Shown in pieces: positions 1 through 5,318 of a DNA stretch of 6,632 bases. The translations under genes and the position numbers were made by a program. This DNA comes from an uncultured Alphaproteobacteria bacterium (GTDB lineage Bacteria; Pseudomonadota; Alphaproteobacteria; RF32; CAG-239), in contig CAKQRB010000044.1 of NCBI GenBank assembly GCA_934271195.1, positions 1 through 6,632 on the forward strand, given 5' to 3'. A model generated the notes under the pieces. The model ran no database searches, was not told the origin of the DNA, and worked only from the letters and a program-made list of their open reading frames with translations. Position 1 is the stretch's first letter; each line of letters starts with the position of its first letter.

Positions 1-28
1 GGGCTGAAAGCTTAGAAAATGAGGTTGG

Positions 29-66
29 GCTTGACTTTTGCTTACTTTTGGTCAAGCAAAAGTAAG
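29..66. repeat. Strong hairpin with a competing second stem
   Basis: CTTACTTTTG (41-50) and CAAAAGTAAG (57-66) form a perfect 10-bp stem around the 6-nt loop GTCAAG. The same loop plus the next base (51-57) is also the exact complement of GCTTGAC at 29-35, so two mutually exclusive stems are possible. ACTTTTG occurs twice (34-40 and 44-50). Neither strand has a T-tract directly after the stem, so this is not a standard intrinsic terminator. It could be a dispersed repeat unit or a 3' element of a gene to the left. The plus frame reading from base 3 to the TAA at 63-65 is open but too short to call a gene. Confidence 0.6.
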
Positions 67-555
67 AAAGAAGAAAATCCGACTCTATGAAGAAATAAAA
101 ACCAGAAAATTAAAAAGAAATGGCCGCGGCAAAAGGGACAAGGGGGCGAAAAAAGGCGAGGAAAGAAAAAGGAAAAGAAGGTGGGAGAGGAGATAAAAGA
201 AGGAGAGGACTAAACATCTCCTGATGAGAAAATAAATATGAGTGTATCAGAGGGAGGAAAAACGATTCTCTTTGCCGATTCTCAAAATTTGCATCTTTTA
301 TATCAAAAGACCGAGTCTTTGTTCCGATTCCCTATTTAGAATCGATCCTTAACACAATATCTTGTGCCATAGATTCAGAAACTAAAAAGGATTTTGTAAA
401 TTTAAGCTTTTTTTGTGACTCTTGTGTACAAATATGTGGATTATGTCAAGAATCTATCGTGCTGAAAAACAATAATAATTTTTTTGTTAAGAAAGGTTAA
501 TCTTTTTATCCACTATCAGGAAAAATTTTTTTAGTGGAATTAGAGTAGGATAGCG
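67..555. other. Non-coding stretch: purine-rich tract, then AT-rich spacer
   Basis: No convincing gene is visible here. Positions 67-210 are strongly purine-rich on the plus strand. The stretch 158-209 is all A/G except for T at 182 and 194. From about 220 the sequence becomes AT-rich. A 33-codon ATG frame at 238-339 has no usable ribosome binding site and was not called. Two sites resembling DnaA boxes occur at 435-443 (minus orientation, TAATCCACA) and 506-514 (plus, TTATCCACT), each one base from TTATNCACA. Confidence 0.5.
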
Positions 556-666
556 ATGTCAAGCTGGAAAAAGAAATTTTTGCCCCTTGTTTGCATGATT
601 TATTTCGCTCAAAATATCGGCATGTTCAAGATGATAACTATTAGAAATTTTGAAATAACAAGATAA
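556..666 (+). CDS. Possible 36-aa small hydrophobic peptide
   Basis: The ATG at 556 is preceded by AGGA (547-550) at a good 5-nt spacing and is followed by 36 sense codons and TAA. The predicted peptide begins with Ser, Trp and a Lys triplet. It then has a mostly hydrophobic segment at about residues 8-23 (FLPLVCMIYFAQNIGM), which could be a short membrane anchor, and ends in a polar tail. It lies just upstream of the NrdR boxes and on the same strand as nrdD. No family is recognised. An open frame this short can arise by chance in AT-rich DNA, so the call rests only on the ribosome binding site and the K-rich/hydrophobic pattern. Confidence 0.2.
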   Translation: MSSWKKKFLPLVCMIYFAQNIGMFKMITIRNFEITR

Positions 667-682
667 ATAAATTTTTTTGTGC

Positions 683-730
683 ATACTATATATAGACATG
701 TTTACATTTTATTAATACTATATATTGTAT
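683..730. promoter_or_regulatory. Tandem NrdR boxes
   Basis: Two 16-bp near-palindromes, ATACTATATATAGACA (683-698) and ATACTATATATTGTAT (715-730), match the NrdR box consensus acaCwAtATaTwGtgt at the core C, A/T and G positions. Their starts are exactly 32 bp apart, about three helical turns, which is the characteristic spacing of NrdR operators. NrdR is an ATP-cone, zinc-finger repressor that shuts off ribonucleotide reductase genes when dATP is high. The site lies 59 bp before the first nrdD start, so the whole nrd unit is probably under NrdR control. The nrdR gene itself is not in the window. Confidence 0.85.
701..728 (+). promoter_or_regulatory. Candidate promoter interleaved with the NrdR boxes
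   Basis: TTTACA (701-706) is one base from the -35 consensus and lies between the two NrdR boxes. TATTGT (723-728), 16 nt downstream, is a weak -10 inside box 2. Repressor binding would cover this promoter directly. A second candidate -10, a perfect TATAAT at 766-771, lies closer to the gene but has only a poor -35 partner near 743-748. The two cannot be separated by eye. Confidence 0.35.
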
Positions 731-788
731 GCTTATTATCAAGTGATGTCGCTGATAATTTGGTTTATAATATAAAAATAATGAAGGA

Positions 789-2864
789 ATGAGCAAAGAT
801 ATGTCCGTAAACGATAACAACGCTTCTCAAGAAAAGGATACCGAAAACATCTCTTTTGACAGTGTTACTAAAAGAGATGGCACTTTAGCCCCTTTTGACA
901 ATACCAGAATTTTTAATGCAATTAACAAAGCCGGTACCACGACCGGTGAATTTGGCGAAGAAGAAAGCTGGCTTTTGACCGCGCAGGTTATGAAGGTCAT
1001 GAAGCACAGATTTGCCGAGTCTCTTCCTTCAATTGAACAAATTCAGGACATTGTTGAACAGGTTTTGATTTCTGCGAACTATTTTGCCACTGCCAAGGCC
1101 TATATTTTGTACCGTGATCAGCGCAACCGCATGCGTTCTGACAAAAAGGTCATGGTTGATGTTGAAAGTTCCATTAATGAATATCTTGAAAAGCTTGACT
1201 GGCGCGTAAATGCCAATGCCAATCAGGGTTATTCCAACGGCGGTCTGATTTTGAACGTTTCCGGTAAGGTAACGGCCAACTACTGGCTGAGCCACGTTTA
1301 TCCGGCAGCTGTCGGAGAGGCGCATCGCAACGGCGACGTTCATATTCACGATTTGGATATGCTCGCGGCTTATTGTGCCGGCTGGTCTTTGAAGAACTTG
1401 TTGCACGAAGGTTTTAACGGTGTTCCGGGCAAGGCCGAGGCCGGTCCCGCCAAGCACTTGTCTGCCGCTGTCGGCCAGATGGTAAACTTTATGGGTACTT
1501 TGCAAAACGAGTGGGCCGGTGCGCAGGCTTTCTCTTCCGTTGACACTTATCTTGCGCCTTATGTTCGGGTAGATCACCTGACTTATGAACAGGTTGAGCA
1601 GTCTTTTCAGGAACTGATTTATAACCTGAACGTTCCTTCCCGCTGGGGTTCTCAGACTCCGTTTACCAATTTTACTTTTGACTGGGTCTGCCCGGAAGAT
1701 ATGCGCGATAAGCACCCGATGATCGCCGGTGTCGAGCAGGACTTTACATATGGTGATTTGACCGAAGAAATGCACATGATTAATAAAGCATATATTTCGG
1801 TTATGATGAAAGGCGATATCAAAGGCCGTCCGTTCACTTTCCCGATCCCGACTTATAATATGACTCCAGATTTTCCGTGGGAAGATGAAAACACCGAACT
1901 GCTGTTTGAGATGACGGCCAAATACGGTCTGCCTTATTTCCAGAACTTCATCAATTCAGTCTTAAAACCGGGACAAATTCGCTCAATGTGCTGCCGTCTG
2001 CAGCTTGATCTGCGCGAACTCCTCGCCAAAGGCAACGGCTTGTTTGGTTCTGCCGAGCAGACAGGTTCGGTCGGCGTAGTCACAATTAACTGCGCCCGTC
2101 TCGGATATGTTTATAAAGGCGACGAGCATGGCTTGCTGAACCGTGTTGACGAGTTGCTGGAACTGGCCAAAACCTCTTTGGAAATTAAGCGTAAGGTTAT
2201 TCAGCGTCTGATTGACAACGGCTTGTTCCCTTATACCAAACGTTATCTCGGAACATTGCGTAATCACTTCTCGACCTTCGGCGTTAACGGTATTAACGAG
2301 ATGATTCGCAACTTTACCAATGACGAACATAATATTGCCGATGAATGGGGGCAGAACTTTGCTGAGAAATTCCTGAATCATATCCGTGAAAAAATGGTCA
2401 AAATTCAGGAAGAAACCGGCCATATGTATAACCTTGAAGCCACACCGGCCGAAAGCGCTACTTATCGTTTTGCCCGTGAAGACAAGAAGAGATTTAAAGG
2501 AATCCTTCAGGCCGGAACGGAAGAAAATCCGTATTACACCAATTCTTCCCAGTTGCCGGTCAATTACACTGACGATCCGTTTGAGGCTTTGGAATTGCAG
2601 GAAAAACTGCAAACCAAATATACTGGCGGTACCGTATTGCACCTCTACATGGGACAAAGAGTTTCATCAGCCAAAGTCTGCCGCGACATTGTCCGCCGCG
2701 TTCTGACTAACTACCGTCTGCCTTATGTCACCATTACGCCAACCTTCTCAATTTGTCCGAAGCACGGCTATATTTCCGGTGAACATAAGTATTGCCCGAT
2801 CTGTGATGAAGAGAAAAAGGCAGAAAAAAGAAAAGAAGCTGCTTCCAGAAAAGAAGTTGCATAA
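789..2864 (+). CDS. nrdD: Anaerobic ribonucleoside-triphosphate reductase large subunit, lacking the glycyl radical loop
   Basis: Class III reductase that converts NTPs to dNTPs in the cytoplasm under anoxia. It has a 25-residue polar N-terminus and then an ATP-cone (about 26-115, beginning VTKRDG). The catalytic ten-stranded barrel carries GDVHIHDLD (182-190), Cys196, NVPSRWGSQTPFTNF (281-295), the RSMCCRLQLD segment (398-407) with the likely thiyl-radical Cys pair 401/402, and NLEATPAE (548-555). The zinc site near the C-terminus is CxxH (656-659) with CPIC (669-672). After Cys672 a normal NrdD continues to an RVxGY glycyl radical loop. Here there is only a 19-residue Lys/Glu/Arg-rich tail and then TAA, so the Gly is absent. 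That domain is encoded by the next gene. AAGGA (784-788) abuts the ATG at 789. Met5 at 801 has a more workable spacing (12 nt) and may be the true start. The sequence resembles the Thermotoga-type NrdD lineage. Confidence 0.95.
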   Translation: MSKDMSVNDNNASQEKDTENISFDSVTKRDGTLAPFDNTRIFNAINKAGTTTGEFGEEESWLLTAQVMKVMKHRFAESLPSIEQIQDIVEQVLISANYFATAKAYILYRDQRNRMRSDKKVMVDVESSINEYLEKLDWRVNANANQGYSNGGLILNVSGKVTANYWLSHVYPAAVGEAHRNGDVHIHDLDMLAAYCAGWSLKNLLHEGFNGVPGKAEAGPAKHLSAAVGQMVNFMGTLQNEWAGAQAFSSVDTYLAPYVRVDHLTYEQVEQSFQELIYNLNVPSRWGSQTPFTNFTFDWVCPEDMRDKHPMIAGVEQDFTYGDLTEEMHMINKAYISVMMKGDIKGRPFTFPIPTYNMTPDFPWEDENTELLFEMTAKYGLPYFQNFINSVLKPGQIRSMCCRLQLDLRELLAKGNGLFGSAEQTGSVGVVTINCARLGYVYKGDEHGLLNRVDELLELAKTSLEIKRKVIQRLIDNGLFPYTKRYLGTLRNHFSTFGVNGINEMIRNFTNDEHNIADEWGQNFAEKFLNHIREKMVKIQEETGHMYNLEATPAESATYRFAREDKKRFKGILQAGTEENPYYTNSSQLPVNYTDDPFEALELQEKLQTKYTGGTVLHLYMGQRVSSAKVCRDIVRRVLTNYRLPYVTITPTFSICPKHGYISGEHKYCPICDEEKKAEKRKEAASRKEVA

Positions 2865-2896
2865 GAGTAAAATTCAATTAACCAATGGAGAAAGAA

Positions 2897-3094
2897 ATGA
2901 ACACTATTAATTTTGAAGATGTAAAATTAAACGATGAAGAAAGACAGCCCTGCGAAATCTGGACTAGAGTAATGGGCTATCACCGTCCGGTTTCTGAGTT
3001 CAACAAGGGTAAAAAATCTGAGTTTTACTCTCGTGTATGCTTCTGCGAAAGCAAAGCTGTAAACATCGAAGCCATGGATGTTGCTGCTGAATAA
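2897..3094 (+). CDS. Separate glycyl radical domain of NrdD (65 aa)
   Basis: This small protein carries the C-terminal piece missing from the upstream NrdD. EIWTRVMGYHRPVSEFNKGK (residues 20-39) is the class III glycyl radical loop followed by the conserved end of NrdD. Gly27 (codon 2975-2977) is the expected radical site. The next residues, ending in SEFYSR at 41-46, also match the NrdD end. About 18 acidic or polar N-terminal residues and about 19 C-terminal residues, including Cys48 and Cys50, are extra. GGAG at 2887-2890, 6 nt before the ATG at 2897, decides this start over the in-frame ATG at 2885. It begins 32 nt after the nrdD stop in a different frame, and two TAA codons follow in tandem. 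It must dock into NrdD for the radical to reach the active-site Cys, and NrdG would activate it. YfiD/GrcA, the spare-part glycyl radical protein of pyruvate formate-lyase, is a functional analogy only. The role is inferred; the motif is seen directly. Confidence 0.88.
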   Translation: MNTINFEDVKLNDEERQPCEIWTRVMGYHRPVSEFNKGKKSEFYSRVCFCESKAVNIEAMDVAAE

Positions 3095-3113
3095 TAAATT
3101 CAGTTAAGGTAAT

Positions 3114-3157
3114 AAATCTCCGGTAGGATAATTTGTCATCATACCGGAGATTTTTTT
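3114..3157 (+). terminator. Intrinsic terminator between the glycyl radical gene and nrdG
   Basis: AAATCTCCGGTA (3114-3125) and TACCGGAGATTT (3142-3153) form a perfect 12-bp stem around a 16-nt loop. It ends in a run of seven T (3151-3157). The nrdG ribosome binding site starts immediately afterwards (AAGGA, 3158-3162). Transcripts of nrdD and the glycyl radical gene should therefore mostly end here, with nrdG made by readthrough. No separate nrdG promoter is obvious. Confidence 0.85.
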
Positions 3158-3169
3158 AAGGAAAAGGAT

Positions 3170-3871
3170 ATGCAGAAAATCAATATTGGCGGAATAGAGC
3201 GTTTTAGTCTTGTCGACTATCCGGGGCAGGTCGCTGCAGTCATTTTTTTACAGGGGTGCCCATGGCGCTGTCCGTTTTGTTATAATACAGAGCTGCAAAA
3301 AATCGGGCAGAATGGAAACCATGATTGGAATGTTATTTTTGAATTTCTGCAAAAAAGAACCAAAGCGCTTGATGCCGTTGTATTCAGCGGCGGAGAACCT
3401 CTGGTGCAGGATACGTTGGAAGAGAAAATTAAAGAAGTCAAAGCGCTGGGATATAAAATCGGATTGCATACCGGCGGCTATCGTCCTGAACACCTGAGAA
3501 AAATTCTGCCTCTGTTGGATTGGGTTGGTTTTGATATCAAAGCGCCTTTTGTTGAAGAAAATTACCAAAAGGCCATAGGCGGCGCCAACCATCTGAATAA
3601 AGCGCAGGAAAGCTTGCAACTGCTGTTGGACAGCGGGATTAGTTTTGAGTGCCGCACCACCTGTGATCCGCGGATTTTGAGCATTGAGGACATTTATGTC
3701 ATTGCCGACGAATTGAAAAAACGTGGCGTTAAGAGTTATCATTTGCAAAAATACCGTCCGGTGCCGTCAGACACCACAACGCAGGATTGGCAATGCGAAC
3801 AATTTTTTAATAACCCTGACCTAACGTTATACTTGGAGCAGAGTTTTTCTGACTTTGATTTGCGCAAATAA
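3170..3871 (+). CDS. nrdG: Anaerobic ribonucleoside-triphosphate reductase activating protein (radical SAM)
   Basis: Radical-SAM activase that uses a [4Fe-4S] cluster and S-adenosylmethionine to abstract hydrogen from the glycyl radical site of the reductase. The cluster motif is CxxxCxxC at Cys30, Cys34 and Cys37 (GCPWRCPFCYN). The SAM-binding GGEP is at residues 74-77 (FSGGEP). The opening GGIERFSLVDYPG (7-19) and the 233-residue length fit the longer NrdG2-type activases of Thermotoga and archaea rather than the roughly 155-residue E. coli NrdG. The start ATG has AAGGA 7 nt upstream (3158-3162). The position directly after nrdD and the detached glycyl radical gene makes this pair its substrate. 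Activases of pyruvate formate-lyase share the same fold, but the context and the N-terminal motif argue for NrdG. Confidence 0.93.
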   Translation: MQKINIGGIERFSLVDYPGQVAAVIFLQGCPWRCPFCYNTELQKIGQNGNHDWNVIFEFLQKRTKALDAVVFSGGEPLVQDTLEEKIKEVKALGYKIGLHTGGYRPEHLRKILPLLDWVGFDIKAPFVEENYQKAIGGANHLNKAQESLQLLLDSGISFECRTTCDPRILSIEDIYVIADELKKRGVKSYHLQKYRPVPSDTTTQDWQCEQFFNNPDLTLYLEQSFSDFDLRK

Positions 3872-3873
3872 CT

Positions 3874-3916
3874 GTCATAGCAAAATAGAAATGTTACATT
3901 TCTATTTTGCTATGAC
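3874..3916. repeat. Perfect 43-bp palindrome after nrdG
   Basis: Two 21-bp arms (3874-3894 and 3896-3916) are exact inverse complements around a single central T at 3895. It starts 2 nt after the nrdG stop codon. As RNA it would fold into a 19-bp stem with a GTTAC loop. No T-tract follows on either strand, so it is not a textbook intrinsic terminator. It may still end or stabilise the nrd mRNA 3' end, be an RNase III target, or be a repeat or protein-binding site. Confidence 0.8.
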
Positions 3917-3932
3917 TGCTCTGCCGATTCTT

Positions 3933-3964
3933 CTTGACATTTTTACTGCAATAGTGTCTATAGC
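3933..3964 (+). promoter_or_regulatory. Candidate promoter of the NADAR gene
   Basis: CTTGACA (3933-3939) contains a perfect TTGACA -35 and also matches the CTTGAC form common in alphaproteobacteria. CTATAG (3958-3963) and TATAGC (3959-3964) are plausible -10 elements at an 18-19 nt spacing, slightly long. The promoter lies between the nrdG palindrome and the next gene, so that gene is probably transcribed on its own. Confidence 0.5.
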
Positions 3965-4010
3965 AAGAACAAACAAATTTTTATTTTTACAATTCTAAAT
4001 TTTAAAAAAA

Positions 4011-4493
4011 ATGAAAACGCAAAAATTTCGGTTTAAGACAAGTGAGCAGGAAGCAATTGTAAATTTCAACGTGGAAGAGTTTAGCTTTTTGAATAATGCA
4101 TTTCCAGAAAAAATCGTCATTCAGTTGGACGGGATTATTTTTGACAACGTTGAAACAGCTTATCAGGCCGCTAAAGTAACGGATCCGGCGGTGAGAAAGA
4201 AAATTTCAAGAATGAGCCTGCCAGAGGCGAAAGGCTTTGTAACCCATCCGACAACGCCATGCTGGAAAGACGTAAAATACAAGATTATGTTTGACCTGCT
4301 TTGGCAAAAATTTTACGGTAATGATTATCTGAAACAAAAGCTGTTGGACACCGGTGATCGGGAAATTGTCAAATTGAACAGCTCCGGCGATATTTATTGG
4401 GGAGTGTGTAAAATTGAAGATGAGTACATCGGAGAAAACAATATTGGAGAGATATTAATGAATATCCGTAAAAAATTGCGAAATCTTGCTTAA
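4011..4493 (+). CDS. NADAR family protein (YbiA-like N-glycosidase)
   Basis: The 160-residue protein spans the whole NADAR fold. Motifs in order are EEFSFLNN (22-29), the active-site segment VETAYQAAK (47-55) with Glu48 as the presumed catalytic acid, CWKDVKYKIM (84-93), LLDTGDREIV (111-120), GDIYWGV (126-132) with Asp127/Trp130/Gly131, and GENNIGEILMNIR (141-153). Family members cleave N-glycosidic bonds. Known activities are removal of ribose-phosphate from early riboflavin-pathway intermediates (YbiA/COG3236) and removal of ADP-ribose from guanine bases in nucleic acids, where some act as antitoxins to DarT-like toxins. No ADP-ribosyltransferase is encoded next to it, so the substrate is undetermined. 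The ATG is preceded only by an A/T-rich run without a Shine-Dalgarno sequence, yet no better start exists because the frame closes upstream (TAA 3996-3998). It converges with the flavin reductase gene. Confidence 0.88.
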   Translation: MKTQKFRFKTSEQEAIVNFNVEEFSFLNNAFPEKIVIQLDGIIFDNVETAYQAAKVTDPAVRKKISRMSLPEAKGFVTHPTTPCWKDVKYKIMFDLLWQKFYGNDYLKQKLLDTGDREIVKLNSSGDIYWGVCKIEDEYIGENNIGEILMNIRKKLRNLA

Positions 4494-4503
4494 ACTCAAA
4501 TGA

Positions 4504-4533
4504 AAAAGCTTCGTCTGTTAGGACGAAGCTTTT
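4504..4533. terminator. Bidirectional terminator between convergent genes
   Basis: AAAAGCTTCGTC (4504-4515) and GACGAAGCTTTT (4522-4533) form a perfect 12-bp stem with loop TGTTAG. The A-run on the left (4503-4507) gives five T on the minus strand, and the plus strand ends in four T, so it can end both the NADAR transcript and the flavin reductase transcript. It lies in the 48-bp gap between the two stop codons. Confidence 0.85.
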
Positions 4534-4541
4534 GTGTTATG

Positions 4542-5318
4542 TTATATCTTGCCTTTTGCTTTTTTGAAGGCTTTGTTGTTTCCGTATTTCTTTTTAGATC
4601 GCGGTTCTGCAATTTCTGATTGAGACCTCTGAAACTTTGATTTGCCGTCAAATTTGCGTGAGGCTTTTTGAATGACTTTTTCATCTTTTTTCAAGCCGGC
4701 TTTTTTTCCCTCTTTAACCTCCACTTTAACCTCAGCCATTTTTTGCATCATTTTAAGACGGTTTTTTTCTACTGAAAATCCAAATTTTCCGATCTGGCGT
4801 CCCAGAGTGTAATAATGTCCGTGCGCATAAGCCAGAATTCCTGCTTTTTCCAAAGCAAGCCGACCCTCGGCATCAAGATACTGGTCGTCTATGTTAACGG
4901 CGGCAATTTCAGCAATAAACATATTATGCGTACCATAATGCTGAATATCTTTGACCTTGCATTCCAGCGACACCGGAGCTTCAGCAATTTGCGGTGCTTT
5001 TACCTGAGAACAGGGCAGTGCTGTAAGCTTCATTTCTTTGAACTTGTTAACGTCGCGGCCGGATTTTACGCCGCAGTAATCGGTTGCTGCGGCCAGAGCC
5101 AGTGTTGGCAGATTAATGACAAATTCTTTGCTCTGACTGATAATCTCATGAGAGTAACGGGAAGGTCGGATAGAAACATAAGTCATTGGCGGTTCGGAAG
5201 AAATAATCCCTGTCCAAGCCGCGGTCATGACATTGGGTTTTTCTATTGTTCCGGAAGAAATCAGTGCCGGCGGTATCGGAGCTAAAATTGTGCCGCTTTT
5301 CCATGTAATTTTGGTCAT
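4542..5318 (-). CDS. Flavin reductase family protein with a lysine-rich C-terminal tail
   Basis: Residues 1-184 form an FMN-binding split-barrel domain of the flavin reductase-like (DIM6/NTAB) family. Hallmarks are the opening TKITWKSGTILAPIPPALIS (2-21), NVMTAAWTG (29-37), PPMTYVSIRPSRYS (43-56) and GVKSGRDVNKFKEM (83-96). Relatives bind FMN and often reduce flavin or carry out flavin-dependent redox reactions; the substrate cannot be told. Most such proteins are about 185-200 residues. This one adds residues 185-258, with 22 Lys and 4 Arg in 74 positions and predicted disorder, of unknown role (nucleic-acid or surface binding is a guess). The start is the ATG at 5318, because AGGA lies 7 nt upstream on the minus strand. 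The in-frame TTG at 5336 lies upstream of that site and is unlikely. The gene is single, facing NADAR. Confidence 0.87.
   Translation of the reverse strand: MTKITWKSGTILAPIPPALISSGTIEKPNVMTAAWTGIISSEPPMTYVSIRPSRYSHEIISQSKEFVINLPTLALAAATDYCGVKSGRDVNKFKEMKLTALPCSQVKAPQIAEAPVSLECKVKDIQHYGTHNMFIAEIAAVNIDDQYLDAEGRLALEKAGILAYAHGHYYTLGRQIGKFGFSVEKNRLKMMQKMAEVKVEVKEGKKAGLKKDEKVIQKASRKFDGKSKFQRSQSEIAEPRSKKKYGNNKAFKKAKGKI

Noticed and set aside
238..339. 33-codon ATG frame in the left spacer
   Set aside because: No ribosome binding site at a useful distance, no recognisable composition, and frames this short arise by chance.
736..742. FNR site before nrdD
   Set aside because: ATCAA at 738-742 has no matching TTGAT half-site four bases upstream.
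1029..1775. Long minus-strand open frame inside nrdD (and similar ones at 1983-2657 and 3248-3748)
   Set aside because: They overlap well-supported conserved genes on the plus strand and show no family motifs; they are reading-frame shadows.
2864..2896. A sequencing frameshift separating nrdD from its glycyl radical loop
   Set aside because: The nrdD tail and the small protein's N-terminus both contain extra residues that a normal NrdD lacks between the zinc site and RVxGY. A one- or two-base indel would not create these, nor the new ribosome binding site.
4496..4684. Extra minus-strand ORF next to the flavin reductase
   Set aside because: It lies in another frame within the Lys-rich tail coding region and across the terminator; it is a product of A/T-rich composition.
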